Notes: a model not told the origin generated them from the sequence alone. A stretch of 64,000 nucleotides of DNA from Pardosa pseudoannulata (GCA_032207245.1 CM063502.1:64666544-64730543), one strand, 5' to 3'. Shown: positions 1 through 11,174, counted from the stretch's first letter. Translations and numbers: made by a program.

Positions 1-802
1 AAAATTACAACAAGGGTTGTGTTACTTCTAAAACAATTTATTTTGTGACATTTCAAATCAAAGAACATACTTTAGATCCTGGAGCATTAAGCAAAAGTAA
101 TCAACTTTGTGACTATTTAATGAAAATTTAAATTTGCAATGATTTCTAAAGCAGTAGAAAAGAAAAAAAAACAAAAATAATTATCAGCTTATGCAATTTA
201 AATCAAACTACCAATACAGATAATTATAAAAGCAGATGATAATGATTAAAATACTCATGCATTGACTATCAGAACAGTATTATGTTAATCCTTAAGAATG
301 AAACCCAGAAATTTTTAAAGGAAAATATGCTAGATAGAATGCAGGACAAATGCATTACCATCTACAGACCTGCTGATGTAATTCTTATTGAATAATACTT
401 CCTATACTTAGAACATCTCAAACTATTTTTTAATTATCCAAATATATATAGAAACAATAAAATATAGTAGGCACATTTTAAACCTAAAATGCTATTCTTA
501 TGTCAAGATATTTCATAATTCCGATAACAAGTTGTCAAAAGCTGCAGATAATTTCAATGTACATTAAATCATTTTTAAAATGAAAGCATATACAATATTT
601 GCCTCTCCTCCATTTAAAATATTTTTTAAAAAAGTCTTGCAGACGTAACAACGTTCAACAAAACCAGGATAGCATTTTAGTGTTAAACATTGCAAGAAAT
701 AAATCAAGATATAAAAAGACGACTCATTAGTAATGAAACTTTTAAGTTAACAAGTTTTTGAACATTTTACCGCGTTACAATTAACTACAGAAAGTTTTGT
801 AC

Positions 803-903
803 CTTTTCATCCCATTCAGCCATGTAAGGCGTCATTTCTTTAGCAGCAAAATCTTTGGCCACCTCTTGTATCTGTTTTTGTTCAGCAGAGAGACCCATAG
901 AGG
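803..903 (-). CDS. ACAD8: ACAD8 coding exon 2
   Basis: 101 bases between AACAG| and |GTAC on the minus strand. They complete the split Pro codon and give [18 protein letters not shown] and on to AEWDEK. This is the conserved start of the mature enzyme. Confidence 0.86.
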
Positions 904-1092
904 CTGTTAAGTATCGTGGTTACACTTAATTTATTTAAAACTTAAGGATAAAGAGAAATGGGAAAGTAATTATAAAATACGAAGGGAAAACTTACGGTCC
1001 AAGAATGACGCAACACGACGATAAAAATTTGAGGAATTTGAAATAACATTCCTCATTTTAAAAACATGCTTCATTACAGATACAGCTGACAT
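803..1092 (-). CDS. ACAD8: Isobutyryl-CoA dehydrogenase, first two coding exons (partial)
   Basis: This is the 5' part of the mitochondrial flavoenzyme that oxidises isobutyryl-CoA in valine catabolism. Exon 1 runs 1092-996: it starts at ATG and gives 32 codons plus one base. Its N-terminus is basic and hydroxylated ([15 protein letters not shown]...FYRR), as expected for a mitochondrial presequence. The donor is GTAAG. Exon 2 runs 903-803 after an AACAG acceptor. The joined codon gives [13 protein letters not shown], followed by [20 protein letters not shown], and a GTAC donor ends it in phase 0. From memory, the DPSMGL...EQK...FAA.EM.P.MAEWD pattern is the start of the acyl-CoA dehydrogenase N-terminal helical domain and fits ACAD8 better than other family members. 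The FAD-binding and catalytic parts lie beyond the left edge. The two exons are clean, with consensus splice sites and no lesions. Confidence 0.88.
996..1092 (-). CDS. ACAD8: ACAD8 coding exon 1
   Basis: 97 coding bases from the ATG at 1092-1090 to a C before the GTAAG donor (phase 1). They encode a 32-residue stretch rich in Lys, Arg, Ser and Asn with few acidic residues, read here as the mitochondrial targeting peptide. Confidence 0.8.
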
Positions 1093-1570
1093 TTTCAGTT
1101 CAGTAAATACTCTTCTACAGAATTTCTAGTAGTTATTTTTTAAACAAATTAGTTAAACAGTACACTTCTAAGAAAAAAAAAATGGATAAATGAAATGTAG
1201 AAGTTAAAAATAAAATCTGTATTCACAGAGAAAAGACCGACACCAGACCTGGCCACCACACGACTGCTTCAAAATAAACACAAACGCTTTGAAAGTTACG
1301 GGCATAGCGTACTCTTACGGGTTACAGGACCGCTTTTATTACAGGGTTACAGGACCGCGTAAAATATCAGTTGAGTTTAAATTTTTAAATAAAAAGAAAA
1401 GATTCCTTTAATATTTTCAGAGATTTAATATGTCAAGAGTTGAAATACTCCGGTTAACGATTTATTTCCAAACTAACTCGTTACCACCAATATTTTAGCT
1501 TCGTTTAAAAATTTCAGATCAAGGATTACGAAAATTGTTTTCCTTCCTATATTTTTAAAATAAAATTTAA
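1093..1570 (-). promoter_or_regulatory. Upstream region of ACAD8 (5' UTR and promoter, inferred)
   Basis: The 480 bases upstream of the ACAD8 start codon hold no other gene. A 15-bp unit, GGGTTACAGGACCGC, occurs twice (1319-1333 and 1344-1358), 25 bases apart, in the only CpG-bearing part of the stretch. The transcription start is not identifiable by eye. The promoter call rests on position only. Confidence 0.35.
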
Positions 1571-1574
1571 TTTT

Positions 1575-1814
1575 CTAAGCAGTTGTCACGTACAATTCTG
1601 GCACAAGGGTGATGTCTCTAAAGCGGTTGTCACGTACAATTTTCAACCTCAAAAGTGCTCCGGAAGTGGATATCACGTACAAATTTGCCATTTCATTCCC
1701 CCCATTTACTCTTGTGGTGGGAGAGTCCAGTCTATTGTTTGGGAACCCCTCTTTGACTGACACTGAGGATGCACCCCTATCCCCTGAGGCACAAAGATGC
1801 CGATAACTTTTCAT
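1575..1814 (-). repeat. Repeat-like block with a 79-codon minus-strand ORF
   Basis: The block carries three spaced copies of a CACGTACAA motif on the plus strand (about 1587, 1631 and 1675) and an open minus-strand frame of 79 codons. That frame contains EMANLYVISTSGALLRLKIV followed by RDNRFRDITLVPELYV. I do not recognise a protein family. The more GC-rich base use, set against AT-rich surroundings, suggests a dispersed repeat or a fragment of a mobile element rather than a host gene. It lies about 480 bases upstream of ACAD8. Confidence 0.35.
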
Positions 1815-2269
1815 GGCTTTGTTAAGCTCTATTTCGAAGTATTTCCTTACGGTAACTGATGTATCTCTAACTGCCCCACTTAAATATCTTGTAACTTCTT
1901 GACGTTTCGTAAAAAAATGTAAATAAGTCTCTCAAAGAATATTTTATTTGTACTTTTTTAATCCATTATTTCTTATAGCATGATCTTCGAGACTCGACGA
2001 GCTTTATGTGTATTTAAAATTAACAATAATTTTTAAAACTTTGGCTGTTAATTCTAGCTAGGCACATATAAAACACTTATATTAATGTATAAAATTCTAA
2101 TTTTCTATTCTTTTTATGAAAGTAAAAATTTTTTATAATTTTCTACATCTTTTTTCAAATTAGTTGAAAATTAAACATTTTAACTCGAGTTTGGGCTGTT
2201 TGTTTTTGCTAGACATAAATTTGTATTAGTATATTTGGTACCGGTTTTTGCAACAAATTTTCATGTATT

Positions 2270-2374
<105 letters not shown>

Positions 2375-2847
2375 AATTATTGAAACTAAAGCCTAATATA
2401 AAATTATTTCTTTACGAAATTTCTAATTCACGACTTTCTATGACTTTCAGAACATATTTATTTTAACTTCGAAACATATTTATTTTTAGTAACCACGAGA
2501 TTTATCTAACATTGAAATTAAAGAAAGTTGAGTATGCAGTATAGAAAACTATTTCTATTTTTAGCATTTACTTTAATTTATTTAATAATAGTTATACAAG
2601 TATAAATATACCAGAATATTTATTTCCGGAAATCTGTGATTTTCCTTAATTAAAATTGTATAATTATTCTCTAATCCCCCTAAGTTCCTTCGGATTGATA
2701 AACACGATTCGGAAGGTGTTATAACATAGGATTGTACAAAAAAAGATCTGCTATACTTAAATTACATTGGGAGTCTTGTTATGATTAATGGAATCAATTT
2801 AAAAAACAACAGTAATTGCACTTTGCACCTTTTGATGCACAATGGAT

Positions 2848-3005
2848 TGCCGAACGATGACCGAATGGTAAGGCACTGCTTTTTTGTACTGAATCTGTGG
2901 TTTTGAATCCAACATGCGGGTATGAAAGTTCGTAGTCGCTCAGAATTGGCTCTAAACTGTAGGCTTTGGTCTCATTAACCCTGAAGTAGCAAAATAGTAG
3001 AGAGT
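2848..3005 (+). mobile_element. tRNA-derived SINE, family 1, copy 1 (plus orientation)
   Basis: The head resembles a tRNA: an A-box-like ACGATGACCGAATGGTAAG, then a B-box-like GGTTTTGAATCC about 45 bases on. The body continues GTATGAAAGTTCGTAGTCGC, TCAGAATTGGCTCTAAACTG and TAGGCTTTGGTCTCATTAAC. The same order of blocks recurs about ten times in this window in both orientations, which defines the family. This copy is diverged. Confidence 0.7.
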
Positions 3006-3224
3006 AACCACAGTTAACATATACACTGGTTTATTATAGATCGGGGTTACTGCAGTCATTTCTTTGTAACACGATTGTTATAATAGTGATAAATACTAGA
3101 AGAAATTAAAAAACCTGTTAATAACGGATGCCTTATGTATCTACTTTATATTAAAAAGTAAAGCGGACTGAAGAATGGCTTGGCAGCTGATTAATGTTGT
3201 TCAGTCTTGTTCAAACATCTTGCT

Positions 3225-3231
3225 AAAAAAA

Positions 3232-3263
<32 letters not shown>

Positions 3264-3273
3264 AAAAAAAAAA
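3225..3273. repeat. Poly(A) tract
   Basis: 49 bases of almost pure A with one G. It could be the tail of an old retroposed insert, but no clear body is recognisable upstream of it. Confidence 0.9.
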
Positions 3274-4433
3274 CCTTGTATAACGTGCATTGAGATGTTT
3301 TGCCTTCAAAACTGGAAATTAGTAGGTGACGAATCAATCCCAGAAAATGCTTTTATTTCATCGGATGTTTATCAATGTAAAGTGACACTCCACAACAAAA
3401 GCCGTAGGCAAGGAGGGGGCGACTTGGGGAATCGGTCGCCTCTAAAATTCTAAAAGAATGTTGCGAAGACAGTCCTAAGTTTGTGTGTGCTCTATTTACC
3501 TAGTTATGCATGGATATAGAGAGACATGTTCTTAGAAAAAAACCTTAAAAGTTCTATCTTTGACCATAAAAGTCTTGCTGGTCTGCTAGCCGGAAATAGA
3601 ATGCTTTTTCTACATCACCCCGGTAGCCTTCGTGAAGGTTTCGCCCTCCCCCCCCCCCTGTGGTCATTCTTCCCAAGAAATGAAGCCTACTCATTTTCCT
3701 TAATCTATTGTTAGGATTTTCCTATTAGTGCTTCATGGTGAGTTTTTGAAGACAGATTCTTATTTACAGAATAGCTCCAACTAAATTACTTTAGTTATTG
3801 TGTACAGCTAAATCGGAACAAAATTTAAACTATGAAAGTTCATCACCAGAGAGTTCAGTGTCATACTGATATAAAAAAAAAAATAATTTCACCAAAGTGC
3901 TTTTAAATACGTAGCATAATATTGATAGATAAGGGGAGGAAATATAAAGAAAAACCTATTAGAAATCGCCACTATTTTTTTTCTTTTGTATTTAAAATGG
4001 AGGTATATTTATTGTGATACCGTAACGAATAATAAAATTATAAATTTAAATAATCTAATATAATCTACGTAAAAGTTATAAAATTGTTGATTTTCATTGA
4101 AATATATCAATTAGTATTATTACTTATGAGTGGATCCTGCATGTATTAATTAATCTCCTTACTCATGAAAAGCTATTACAACACATATGAGCTTTGTTTA
4201 TTTATAGTAAACCTCGTAGAAGCCTTTTAACTGAACTTGAAATAAAATACACTAATTGCATCAATATAAATAATTATTACTCTTCTAGTTACTTTCAATA
4301 GTTTAAAAGAGTCTATGATATAAATATATTTATTTATATTATAACTGCATTTATTACAATATTTTAAATAGAGATTTAGTTTGTTTTCGAGTTCTAAGGT
4401 TTACTATTTTGTTGCACGAGAAATATTAATACC
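3274..4433. other. Intergenic, no gene seen
   Basis: AT-rich sequence with short C and A runs (for example about 3646-3657). No coding frame or repeat could be supported here. Confidence 0.5.
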
Positions 4434-4551
4434 AGGACCCACTGCTTTCCTAACGGCTACGTACATTCATGTTAGCAGTGGGAGTTGAACCTACGAGTTG
4501 TGGCACCGATGAACAGCGCCCTACCCATCGGTCATCGTTCGGTCGTGGTGA
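4434..4551 (-). mobile_element. tRNA-derived SINE, family 1, copy 2 (minus orientation, partial)
   Basis: Reading plus strand it goes ACCCACTGCTTTCCTAACGG, then TACATTCATG, GTGGGAGTTGAACCTACGAG and CCCTACCCATCGGTCATCGT. This is the inverse of the SINE head, with the B box inside GAGTTGAACC and the A box at the ATCGGTCATCGTTCGG end. The 3' tail of the element is missing. Confidence 0.65.
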
Positions 4552-4853
4552 TGTAAAGATGTATATTTAGAAATTTGACAGTAATTATTAAAAACTTCGT
4601 AAATCATTAAGGCAAGCATATATATACCACAGAGGGAAAATGTTTCAAATTCTTCATTTTCTTTCCAAATTTTGATTTCTCTTCTATTATACTTGTTTTT
4701 AAGTTAAAATTTAATATCATGTATAGTTTATTTCTTTTCAATGTTTATTTTTACAATTAAATTCCTTGTGTAGATACTTCATGACACGTTTTCAAAGCTT
4801 TAAAATTGTTCATCTTATCAATTTTTGTTGTTGTTGCAAAACTACATTTCTGT

Positions 4854-4978
4854 TATGATACTCAAAGGGGGTGTACGTGCATATCAAAACACATAGTTTT
4901 ACTGGAGTATTCACAAATAATAATGTCGTCCCCCCTTGGTCCCCCTTTGAAAATACTTTCTGGCTACGGCCCTGCCCA
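4854..4978 (+). mobile_element. Terminal fragment of a non-autonomous TIR element
   Basis: This 125-bp stretch matches, inverted, the left end of the element at 25239-25887. Shared blocks in order are TGATACTCA, a purine-rich GGGGTGTAC, TTTTACTGGAGTATTCACAAA, CTTGGTCCCCCTTTG and TTTCTGGCTACGGCCCTG. Only one terminus is present. A short ORF over it (the 63 codons ending at 4997) is a by-product. Confidence 0.65.
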
Positions 4979-5998
4979 CAACTCATGCTCTCTTTAATAT
5001 ATCTGCCTATCTCCTACTATCGGCTGAGAGATTGTTTTTAATAATGAAAAGAATTAAAACATACGTCTAAAACAAGACTGGGGATAAATAATTTTAACTA
5101 GCTTTGCTTTGTTTTCTGTTCATTGAAGCAAAAATAGTTTTTAATGTAAGGAAAAAACAGACTTATTAATTAATAGTTTTAAAGAGGTTAAAAACTGCAT
5201 TGCAGTTTAATGTGAATGTTAATTGAAATACAATTTTTGCTGTAAATATTGCTATTGTTAAAATTTTTAATAGAAAATAGAGATGATTTTAATAATAAGC
5301 AATAATTCTATTTTCTATTAAAACATTTCTCCATGTGTAATCAGTAAATTTTCTCGTGACCTCTTTTACGCGTCATGAATATTTTTACATGTAGCAAATC
5401 AAGTAATTTACAGTCACTTTCACTTTAAAATTATATATCAGGGTTCTCATTATTATACACATATGCATATACGCACACGTCAATATATGTGTTTATAAAT
5501 ACATGTATCTGTAATTTAAAAAAAATCATAATACTATTTACTTTCACCTTCTCCGAAAATCATATCTAAATACGTGATTATTTATGTTCTACAGATATTG
5601 CTTTTTTGTATCACTCTGAAGAGATAGAAAACACATACATAATATATATATATGCATACTCTTGTTTCTGTTTTATTTGCAATTTGTGATCAATTTTCCA
5701 CCATTAGTAGTTACAATTCTTGAGGATTATTTTAAATTATCGACGAGTCTTCACACTTACTATGGGAAAGCAGGGCGGTATTGTGCACTTTCTCAGTAAG
5801 ATTCAGTTTTTTGAAAATGCTGCCCATTGAATTATTTGGTTCTGTTCGTGCGCCCCCCCCCCATGCAGTGCCGCTTGTTGCAGTCGTCTGTTAGCAACAC
5901 AACCCTAAAATGCCTTGCACTCAAAAAGAAGTTTAGACCTTTTCTTTAACTTGTCATTAACTTTTCTTAGAGCTCAACATAAAAATATTTAGTGTTTC
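4979..5998. other. Intergenic, no gene seen
   Basis: AT-rich sequence with short TA runs near 5641-5652. The last ~240 bases before 5999 may be the decayed 5' end of the piggyBac element listed next. Nothing else is supportable. Confidence 0.45.
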
Positions 5999-6232
5999 AG
6001 AAATAGAATTGTTAAGTGACTATTCAGATGAATTTTCTTCCTCTAAAAATGAACAGTAAGCTATATCACTAGAGAATGGGAGAGATTGGTGTACAGCGAA
6101 TGCTTCTGTTTCTAATCCAAGATTTCCATTTAAGGGTAATTCAGGTTTAAAAGTCAATATATGAGATACTCAGGAGATGTCACTGAATATTTGAATCTTT
6201 TCTTCGATGGAGAAATTATATCATTTGTAGTA
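5999..6232 (+). pseudogene. piggyBac-type transposase N-terminal relic
   Basis: The frame EIELLSDYSDEFSSSKNEQ leads, after a stop, to an acidic segment and then NPRFPFKGNSGLKVNI. After another stop and a frameshift it reads EYLNLFFDGEI. From knowledge of the family, RFPF-GNPGLKV followed about 15 residues later by FELFFD is the entry to the piggyBac DDE transposase domain. At least two stops and one frameshift are present, and the catalytic part is absent. It is dead. Confidence 0.68.
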
Positions 6233-6895
6233 AAAAGAAAAAAAAAATTCTTATGCACAACTTTTCTTAAATTAATATAGTAAATAAAGGATTATAAATA
6301 TTTTTAGCTTTTAGATATAAATCATATAAATAGGAACTGTTAATGTTTAGCAAGGAATAAATAAATAAATCGACATGTGTAAATTTCTATGAAATTCGAT
6401 GAATTCTGTTTAATTTTAAGTATTAATATTTTTCTCACATTCACAACGTGAGTGCCGCCTGGAAAAAATCCCCCCCCCCCAGTCCAGAGTTGTTCTTGTA
6501 CTTATATTGCACAATTTATTTTTTTGTTTTTGTTTTTAACTAGATTTTCTTTCAGTTGTATTCTAAAATATAAAAACAATTATAATGTTTGCTGTAATAC
6601 TAAGAAAAAAAAATTAAAAACCTTTGAAAGGGTACCATATTTTTTTAAACCGTGTATTTCATACTTGAATCGACCGCGAATATTAATCATTTGTTAAATC
6701 TTCAATATATTAATAGGTTTTTAGCTCACACGTCTGAGCTAAGAAATGATAATTAAAAAAAGAGTATTCCGAATCTTACCACATTTTCTTAAAATCTTAC
6801 TGCGGTAACGATGAACTTACTTTAGAACGTGAGAGCTATAGTTTTTAAAGAAATGCAAATAAATCATCAATGAAATCATTCCATCAGTATGATTG

Positions 6896-6955
6896 AAGCC
6901 CGCGAATTCCGGTTCCTAACATCAGCGCCCTACCCCTTCTGCCGGCCTCCTACCC
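6896..6955 (-). mobile_element. tRNA-derived SINE, family 1, head fragment
   Basis: A short inverted fragment with GAAGCCCGCGAATTCCGGTT and CATCAGCGCCCTACC. It matches the B-box to A-box part of the SINE family and lacks the tail. Confidence 0.5.
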
Positions 6956-8346
6956 TTATATATTTTCACTCAAACTCAGAAAGTATATGATAGTTTAGAA
7001 TTGTGTACAAATGTTGACAGAGATCAACACGATGTACATCCTATGTAATCCGGATCATTTTTACCTAGAACTAGTTTTACGTTTTTACTTACCCTTAAAA
7101 ATAGCAGCAGAATACAAAAAAAAATAGGAAAAATAAATAAGAAAAGTCCATAAAATTTAGCATTTAATCTTATTCTTACAAGGAACTTATAAACAGTCTG
7201 AATTATTCTATATCGATCAGTTTATATTCTTAAAACTTTTAAAACTTCACAGAATAAAGGAAAATATACATGAATATATAAATATAAATTCAAATCCAAC
7301 ATATTATGTATGATTATTCTTTGTAGATTATTGTGTAATTAGAGTTATTCCTAATGAAGAATTTTTTATTTATAATATAAAACTTTAAAAAAAAGTTATT
7401 GCAACATTTCAACGAAGCAGTATCACAGTAACTTATACACCCGACCCAGCTTACGCCATACGGGGAACACCAGTATCACAGTAAATAAACTTCTCTTATA
7501 TTTCAATTATAACAGCATGAGGTTTTACAATGTTCTAACATAACAGAGAAAAACACATTTAAACACATTCAGATTGAATTTGAAAATGTTATCTGTATAG
7601 ACATATGGGATAGTATTTATATACCCAATTTATGAGCTATGTATATGGGACGCATTACAACTCCTAAAATCTTCAGCTTTTTAAAAGCAAAATTTGTATA
7701 TTTAACAAAATAACTTATCAAGGAAAAGAGGGAACATTAAAGTAGAATCATATATTATTCTGTTATTAGCATCATTAACAGTAAATGATGTGTACATGTT
7801 ATCAGTACATGATGTGAAATTTTCATGCTAAAAGTAAATGTTTAAAAGAAAGCTTTAAAAATTTTAAAACACAACTATAAAACATTTATTTCTTTGTGAA
7901 TCATAATGAGTTATATAAAACAGAATTAATTATAAAATAAGTTGTTTCAGAGATTTCACTGTTTTTTTTAATCTTGTTAAAACAACTACATTTAAAATAA
8001 TTTTGTGTAATTTGTTTTTACATTTGTTTATTTATTTTTTTAGAAAACTTTTTTCGAATGTAAAGAAACATTATTATTTATTGTAGAGAATTTTTCGTAA
8101 TAACAGTATCCAATAAAAATTAATTGATGAAAGTTGGTAAACTATAAAGACACATGGTTTTTACTAAATACATATAAAAATTTTAAAACTACATTATTGC
8201 AGGTTACATAAAAAATATTTTCTAGATGCATTTGCATATTTTCTAGATGCACATTTAACCTAAAACCTGCTTTTAAAAACAGATGAGTAAAAGCAGTTTT
8301 TACTGATCGCCATGTAATAGCCCAGAAATTCAAAGAAAGAAGCTGT
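6956..8346. other. Intergenic, no gene seen
   Basis: AT-rich. A 13-base word AGTATCACAGTAA occurs at about 7419 and again at about 7471, and a 16-base ATATTTTCTAGATGCA is doubled near 8213-8251. No gene or defined element is supported. Confidence 0.45.
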
Positions 8347-8435
8347 TTGGGTCAAATCGGAGATGGGATCACTGTAGATAAGACTGTATTGTACTCCTTA
8401 GACATTGGAGACCCCCAAGGCAGTGACTCTGGGAG

Positions 8436-8890
8436 GTGCACAGGAAGTAAAGGGACAATACGGGAGGGCGTGTATCCCTTAGTCCATCCTAGCCGAAAAA
8501 GGGGGGTAGGAAAATTCTCTCAACGCTTTCGGAACAAACGAAGTAAAATTCTAGCGTATTTTTTTGGAGACTTTTTTCCTCCGATGCGTTCCACTCGGAG
8601 GGTTAATATTATTTCTAGGAAAAAATACAGAAAATATCAAGTTTCAGCATTTCAAGATTACATCTACTGCATTTTATTTTTTGCATCAAATAGTACTCAG
8701 TTTGATTAATCCTCCGAGTGGGGCACAATTCAAAAGAGGATGTCTCGAAAAATGGGCTAGTTGGCAGCTAAGTTTTACATATAAAGCGTTTAGTGTTTTT
8801 TGGTTACCCACCCCCCTTGTCGGCTAGGGTGGGAAAGGGAAACACCCTTTTTTATTGTCTATTTACACCCCATCTTACTTCCTGTTGTAA
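8436..8890. mobile_element. Inverted-repeat (MITE-like) element
   Basis: The two ends are imperfect inverted copies. On the left are ACAGGAAGTAAA, GGGCGTGTATCCCTT and CATCCTAGCCGAAAAAGGGG. On the right, read on the minus strand, are ACAGGAAGTAAG, GGGTGTTTCCCTTTC and CACCCTAGCCGACAAGGGGG. A nested inverted pair sits inside (CCACTCGGAGGGTTAAT at 8591-8607 against 8705-8723). No transposase is encoded. Short ORFs across it are spurious. Confidence 0.6.
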
Positions 8891-8907
8891 AGAATAGTGC
8901 ACTCAGT

Positions 8908-10466
8908 GGCCCTTACTCTGGGAGTTGCGGTTCGTACCACAAGTGCGGTATGACGTCACGTTGACGTCAGCTCTCGGAAATTTGGAGAGCAAACGATACT
9001 TCGGTAATCTGGGGTTACATGCGGAAAGTTACCGATAGTTCCAGGTTGCGGAAACTTTCAGGCAGCAAATTTGGTAGGGAGAACTTCCCGATAGTAAGAA
9101 AACATGGCGGCTTATTTGAGTTACGAATATATAGCTCAGTTAGGAAAAGTATGCCTGTTTTGCCAAAATGTAGAAAATTCCATGCCATCTCCATGGATAC
9201 CACTTATATTAAAAGTATGAACTAAAAAGTTGTTTTTAAATATATTAATGCTGAATTTAGAGCAGTATAAAAGTATGATGTAAATATTGTGTATCTTCAG
9301 TTTTGATCTTATATTTTATGTTTTTCATACTAGTAGAAATCTTGTTAACAATGCTAAGTAATAAAAAGATCGAAGCCTTTATAACTTTCGGCTTTTATTT
9401 TACATATTTTAAGCACAAAATTTACAATCTTCATGGATACCTGTGATGTTAGTCTGAACCCAAAATTTGTGTTTACATGTAATAAAACTGTTTTTAAAAT
9501 ACTATCAAAGTATGATTTAAATATTATTTATCTTTAATTTTCATCATATTTATATCTTTTATTTTCATCATAACCATAATTTTCATATTGTGATTTTCAA
9601 ATTTTAATTTCTTGCATTTTATATATTTTAATAACTGTGTTCAAAACAAAACATTGATGTTTAGATTTTAGGTATTGATATATAGTAGTAATATGATAAA
9701 TTTTGATGGAATAACTATCATTTTACAGTTTTTTCAGTACAAATATAACTTTTTATCAAGTTTTTTTTATCAATGATCTCAATGCAGTAATATTTACATC
9801 ATAATAACCATCAGTTACATCATTTTTATGCATTCCATCATAATTGTAATGTATAAAATATATCTGTAAGAGAATGTAACTTGCAGAAACCCAGAAAATT
9901 CAACTGCAGGTCAATTAAGCTGCAGGTCCCGGTCTCATTAGCACTCGTGTTGCAAAAATTAGACCGTAGCACTCCAAGCCAAACCTATGGAAAGCGCCTC
10001 TATATGCTTAATAAAATTCCATACTGTATATAATAATGCTCCATAAAACTAATCATGGGTAAAAGTTTCCGTGAGACAATCTCTTCGATTTAAACTCTTG
10101 AGATTTGGATGCCACTTTTATCAATACCGTACTCAAGCAAAGAAAAATGCGAATTATTTATTTGTTTATATTTACAAACATTGCTGTTGCCGAAACTGAA
10201 AATCAGAATTATAATTCTAAATTTCTGATTGGTTTAAATGGTGCAAAGTAGAAGATCCCATTAAACTCCGCCTCTAAAATAAGCCCAGCCCAAAGGCGGG
10301 ATTTATTTCTCAAACCCGATAGTAAGCTAGTTACCGCACCTTCGTTTCCGTGCTCCCAGAGTACGGTTTGAGCTTAGTTGCGGCAACTAGGTATCGTTAG
10401 GCCAAGTTTCCGCGACTACGTCATACCGCACTTGCGGTACGAACCGCAACTCCCAGAGTAAGGGCC
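8908..10466. mobile_element. Non-autonomous TIR DNA element, 1.56 kb
   Basis: The left terminus GGCCCTTACTCTGGGAGTTG (8908 on) is matched in inverse at the right terminus ending 10466. The similarity runs about 50 bases inward through GCGGTTCGTACC and GTGCGGTATGACGTCA. The interior is AT-rich and holds only short unrecognised ORFs and a SINE tail. The flanks show no convincing target duplication. The terminus is shared with the smaller element at 10497-10653. Confidence 0.75.
9925..9990 (+). mobile_element. tRNA-derived SINE, family 1, 3' tail fragment
   Basis: GCTGCAGGTCCCGGTCTCATTAGCACTCGTGTTGCAAAAATTAGACCGTAGCACTCCAA spans the 3' tail seen in full copies (for example, inverted, at 31018). 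Shown in pieces: GCAGGTCCCGGTCTCATTAG, CTCGTGTTGCAAAAA and TAGACCGTAGCACTCC. It sits inside the 1.56-kb TIR element, so it is a nested insertion. Confidence 0.6.
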
Positions 10467-10496
10467 TATGACTTTGAAGGAGCTATCGACGATCTA

Positions 10497-10653
10497 GGGG
10501 CTTACTCTGGACGTTGTGAGTCGGGTCGAACGTTCGTTGTGACGTCACTTTGACGTCAGCTTGATCATTTGCTCACATAATGTCCGCAAGCTGACATCAA
10601 AATGACGTCACAACGAAGGTTCGAAACGAACCGCAACATCCAGAGTAAGGGCC
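10497..10653. mobile_element. 157-bp palindromic MITE
   Basis: Both ends match in inverse over most of their length: GCTTACTCTGGACGTTG at the left and, on the other strand, CCTTACTCTGGATGTTG at the right. Both continue through TTCGTTGTGACGTCA to GACGTCAGCTTG or GATGTCAGCTTG. It shares the outer CTTACTCTGG with the 1.56-kb element ending 30 bases to the left, so the large element may have mobilised this one. It carries three perfect TGACGTCA palindromes. Confidence 0.8.
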
Positions 10654-10671
10654 TCACTCATTCAACCATTA

Positions 10672-10806
10672 GGGACGGTCTAACCAAAGTCGCTTAACGG
10701 CTAACCGCGATTAATCTCTGTTTAAACAGAGAACTGCTTTCCACCATTGGTTGGCGCCATAGATTAATCGCGGTTAGCCATTAAATGACTTTGGTGAGAA
10801 CGGCCC
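10672..10806. mobile_element. 135-bp MITE with TTA target duplication (PIF/Harbinger-like)
   Basis: The terminal inverted repeats are long. The left reads GGGACGGTCTAACCAAAGTC then GGCTAACCGCGATTAAT. The right, inverted, reads GGGCCGTTCTCACCAAAGTC then GGCTAACCGCGATTAAT. The element is flanked by TTA on both sides (10669-10671 and 10807-10809). A 3-bp TWA target duplication with GG-starting TIRs is typical of PIF/Harbinger elements. It carries no coding capacity. Confidence 0.82.
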
Positions 10807-11129
10807 TTACAGAATTAAATATCTAATGTAATCTTCTTTCAACCGTTAATGCCACCAAATATATAATTTTTTGAACCATTTTCAGTTCATTGGAGAGAAA
10901 ATATTTTACAAGTCGAGAGGTAGGGCAACAAATGTGTTGTGCTTGCACACAATTATACTCTCTTTTGCAACAAAATATAGAGATAACCAGTATGAATAAA
11001 TGTGAAAATCCCTTTTTTAAAACCATTTTCATATTTTGAAAAATAGAACAAAGACCGGATTTTAAAGAGATTAACAACTACTCATTTAATAATAGCGAAT
11101 TAGGTAATAATAAAAACAATGTTAAAAAA

Positions 11130-11174
11130 AACCATAGATTAAAAGCTCTGAAATTGAGCTTTTAATCTATGGTT
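11130..11174. repeat. Perfect 19-bp inverted repeat with 7-nt loop
   Basis: AACCATAGATTAAAAGCTC (11130-11148), loop TGAAATT, then its exact complement (11156-11174). No flanking gene explains it. It could be a tiny palindromic MITE or a hairpin RNA. Confidence 0.9.

Noticed and set aside
1..802. Further ACAD8 exons at the left edge
   Set aside because: No acceptor followed by the expected acyl-CoA dehydrogenase sequence was seen on minus, so this appears to be intron 2.
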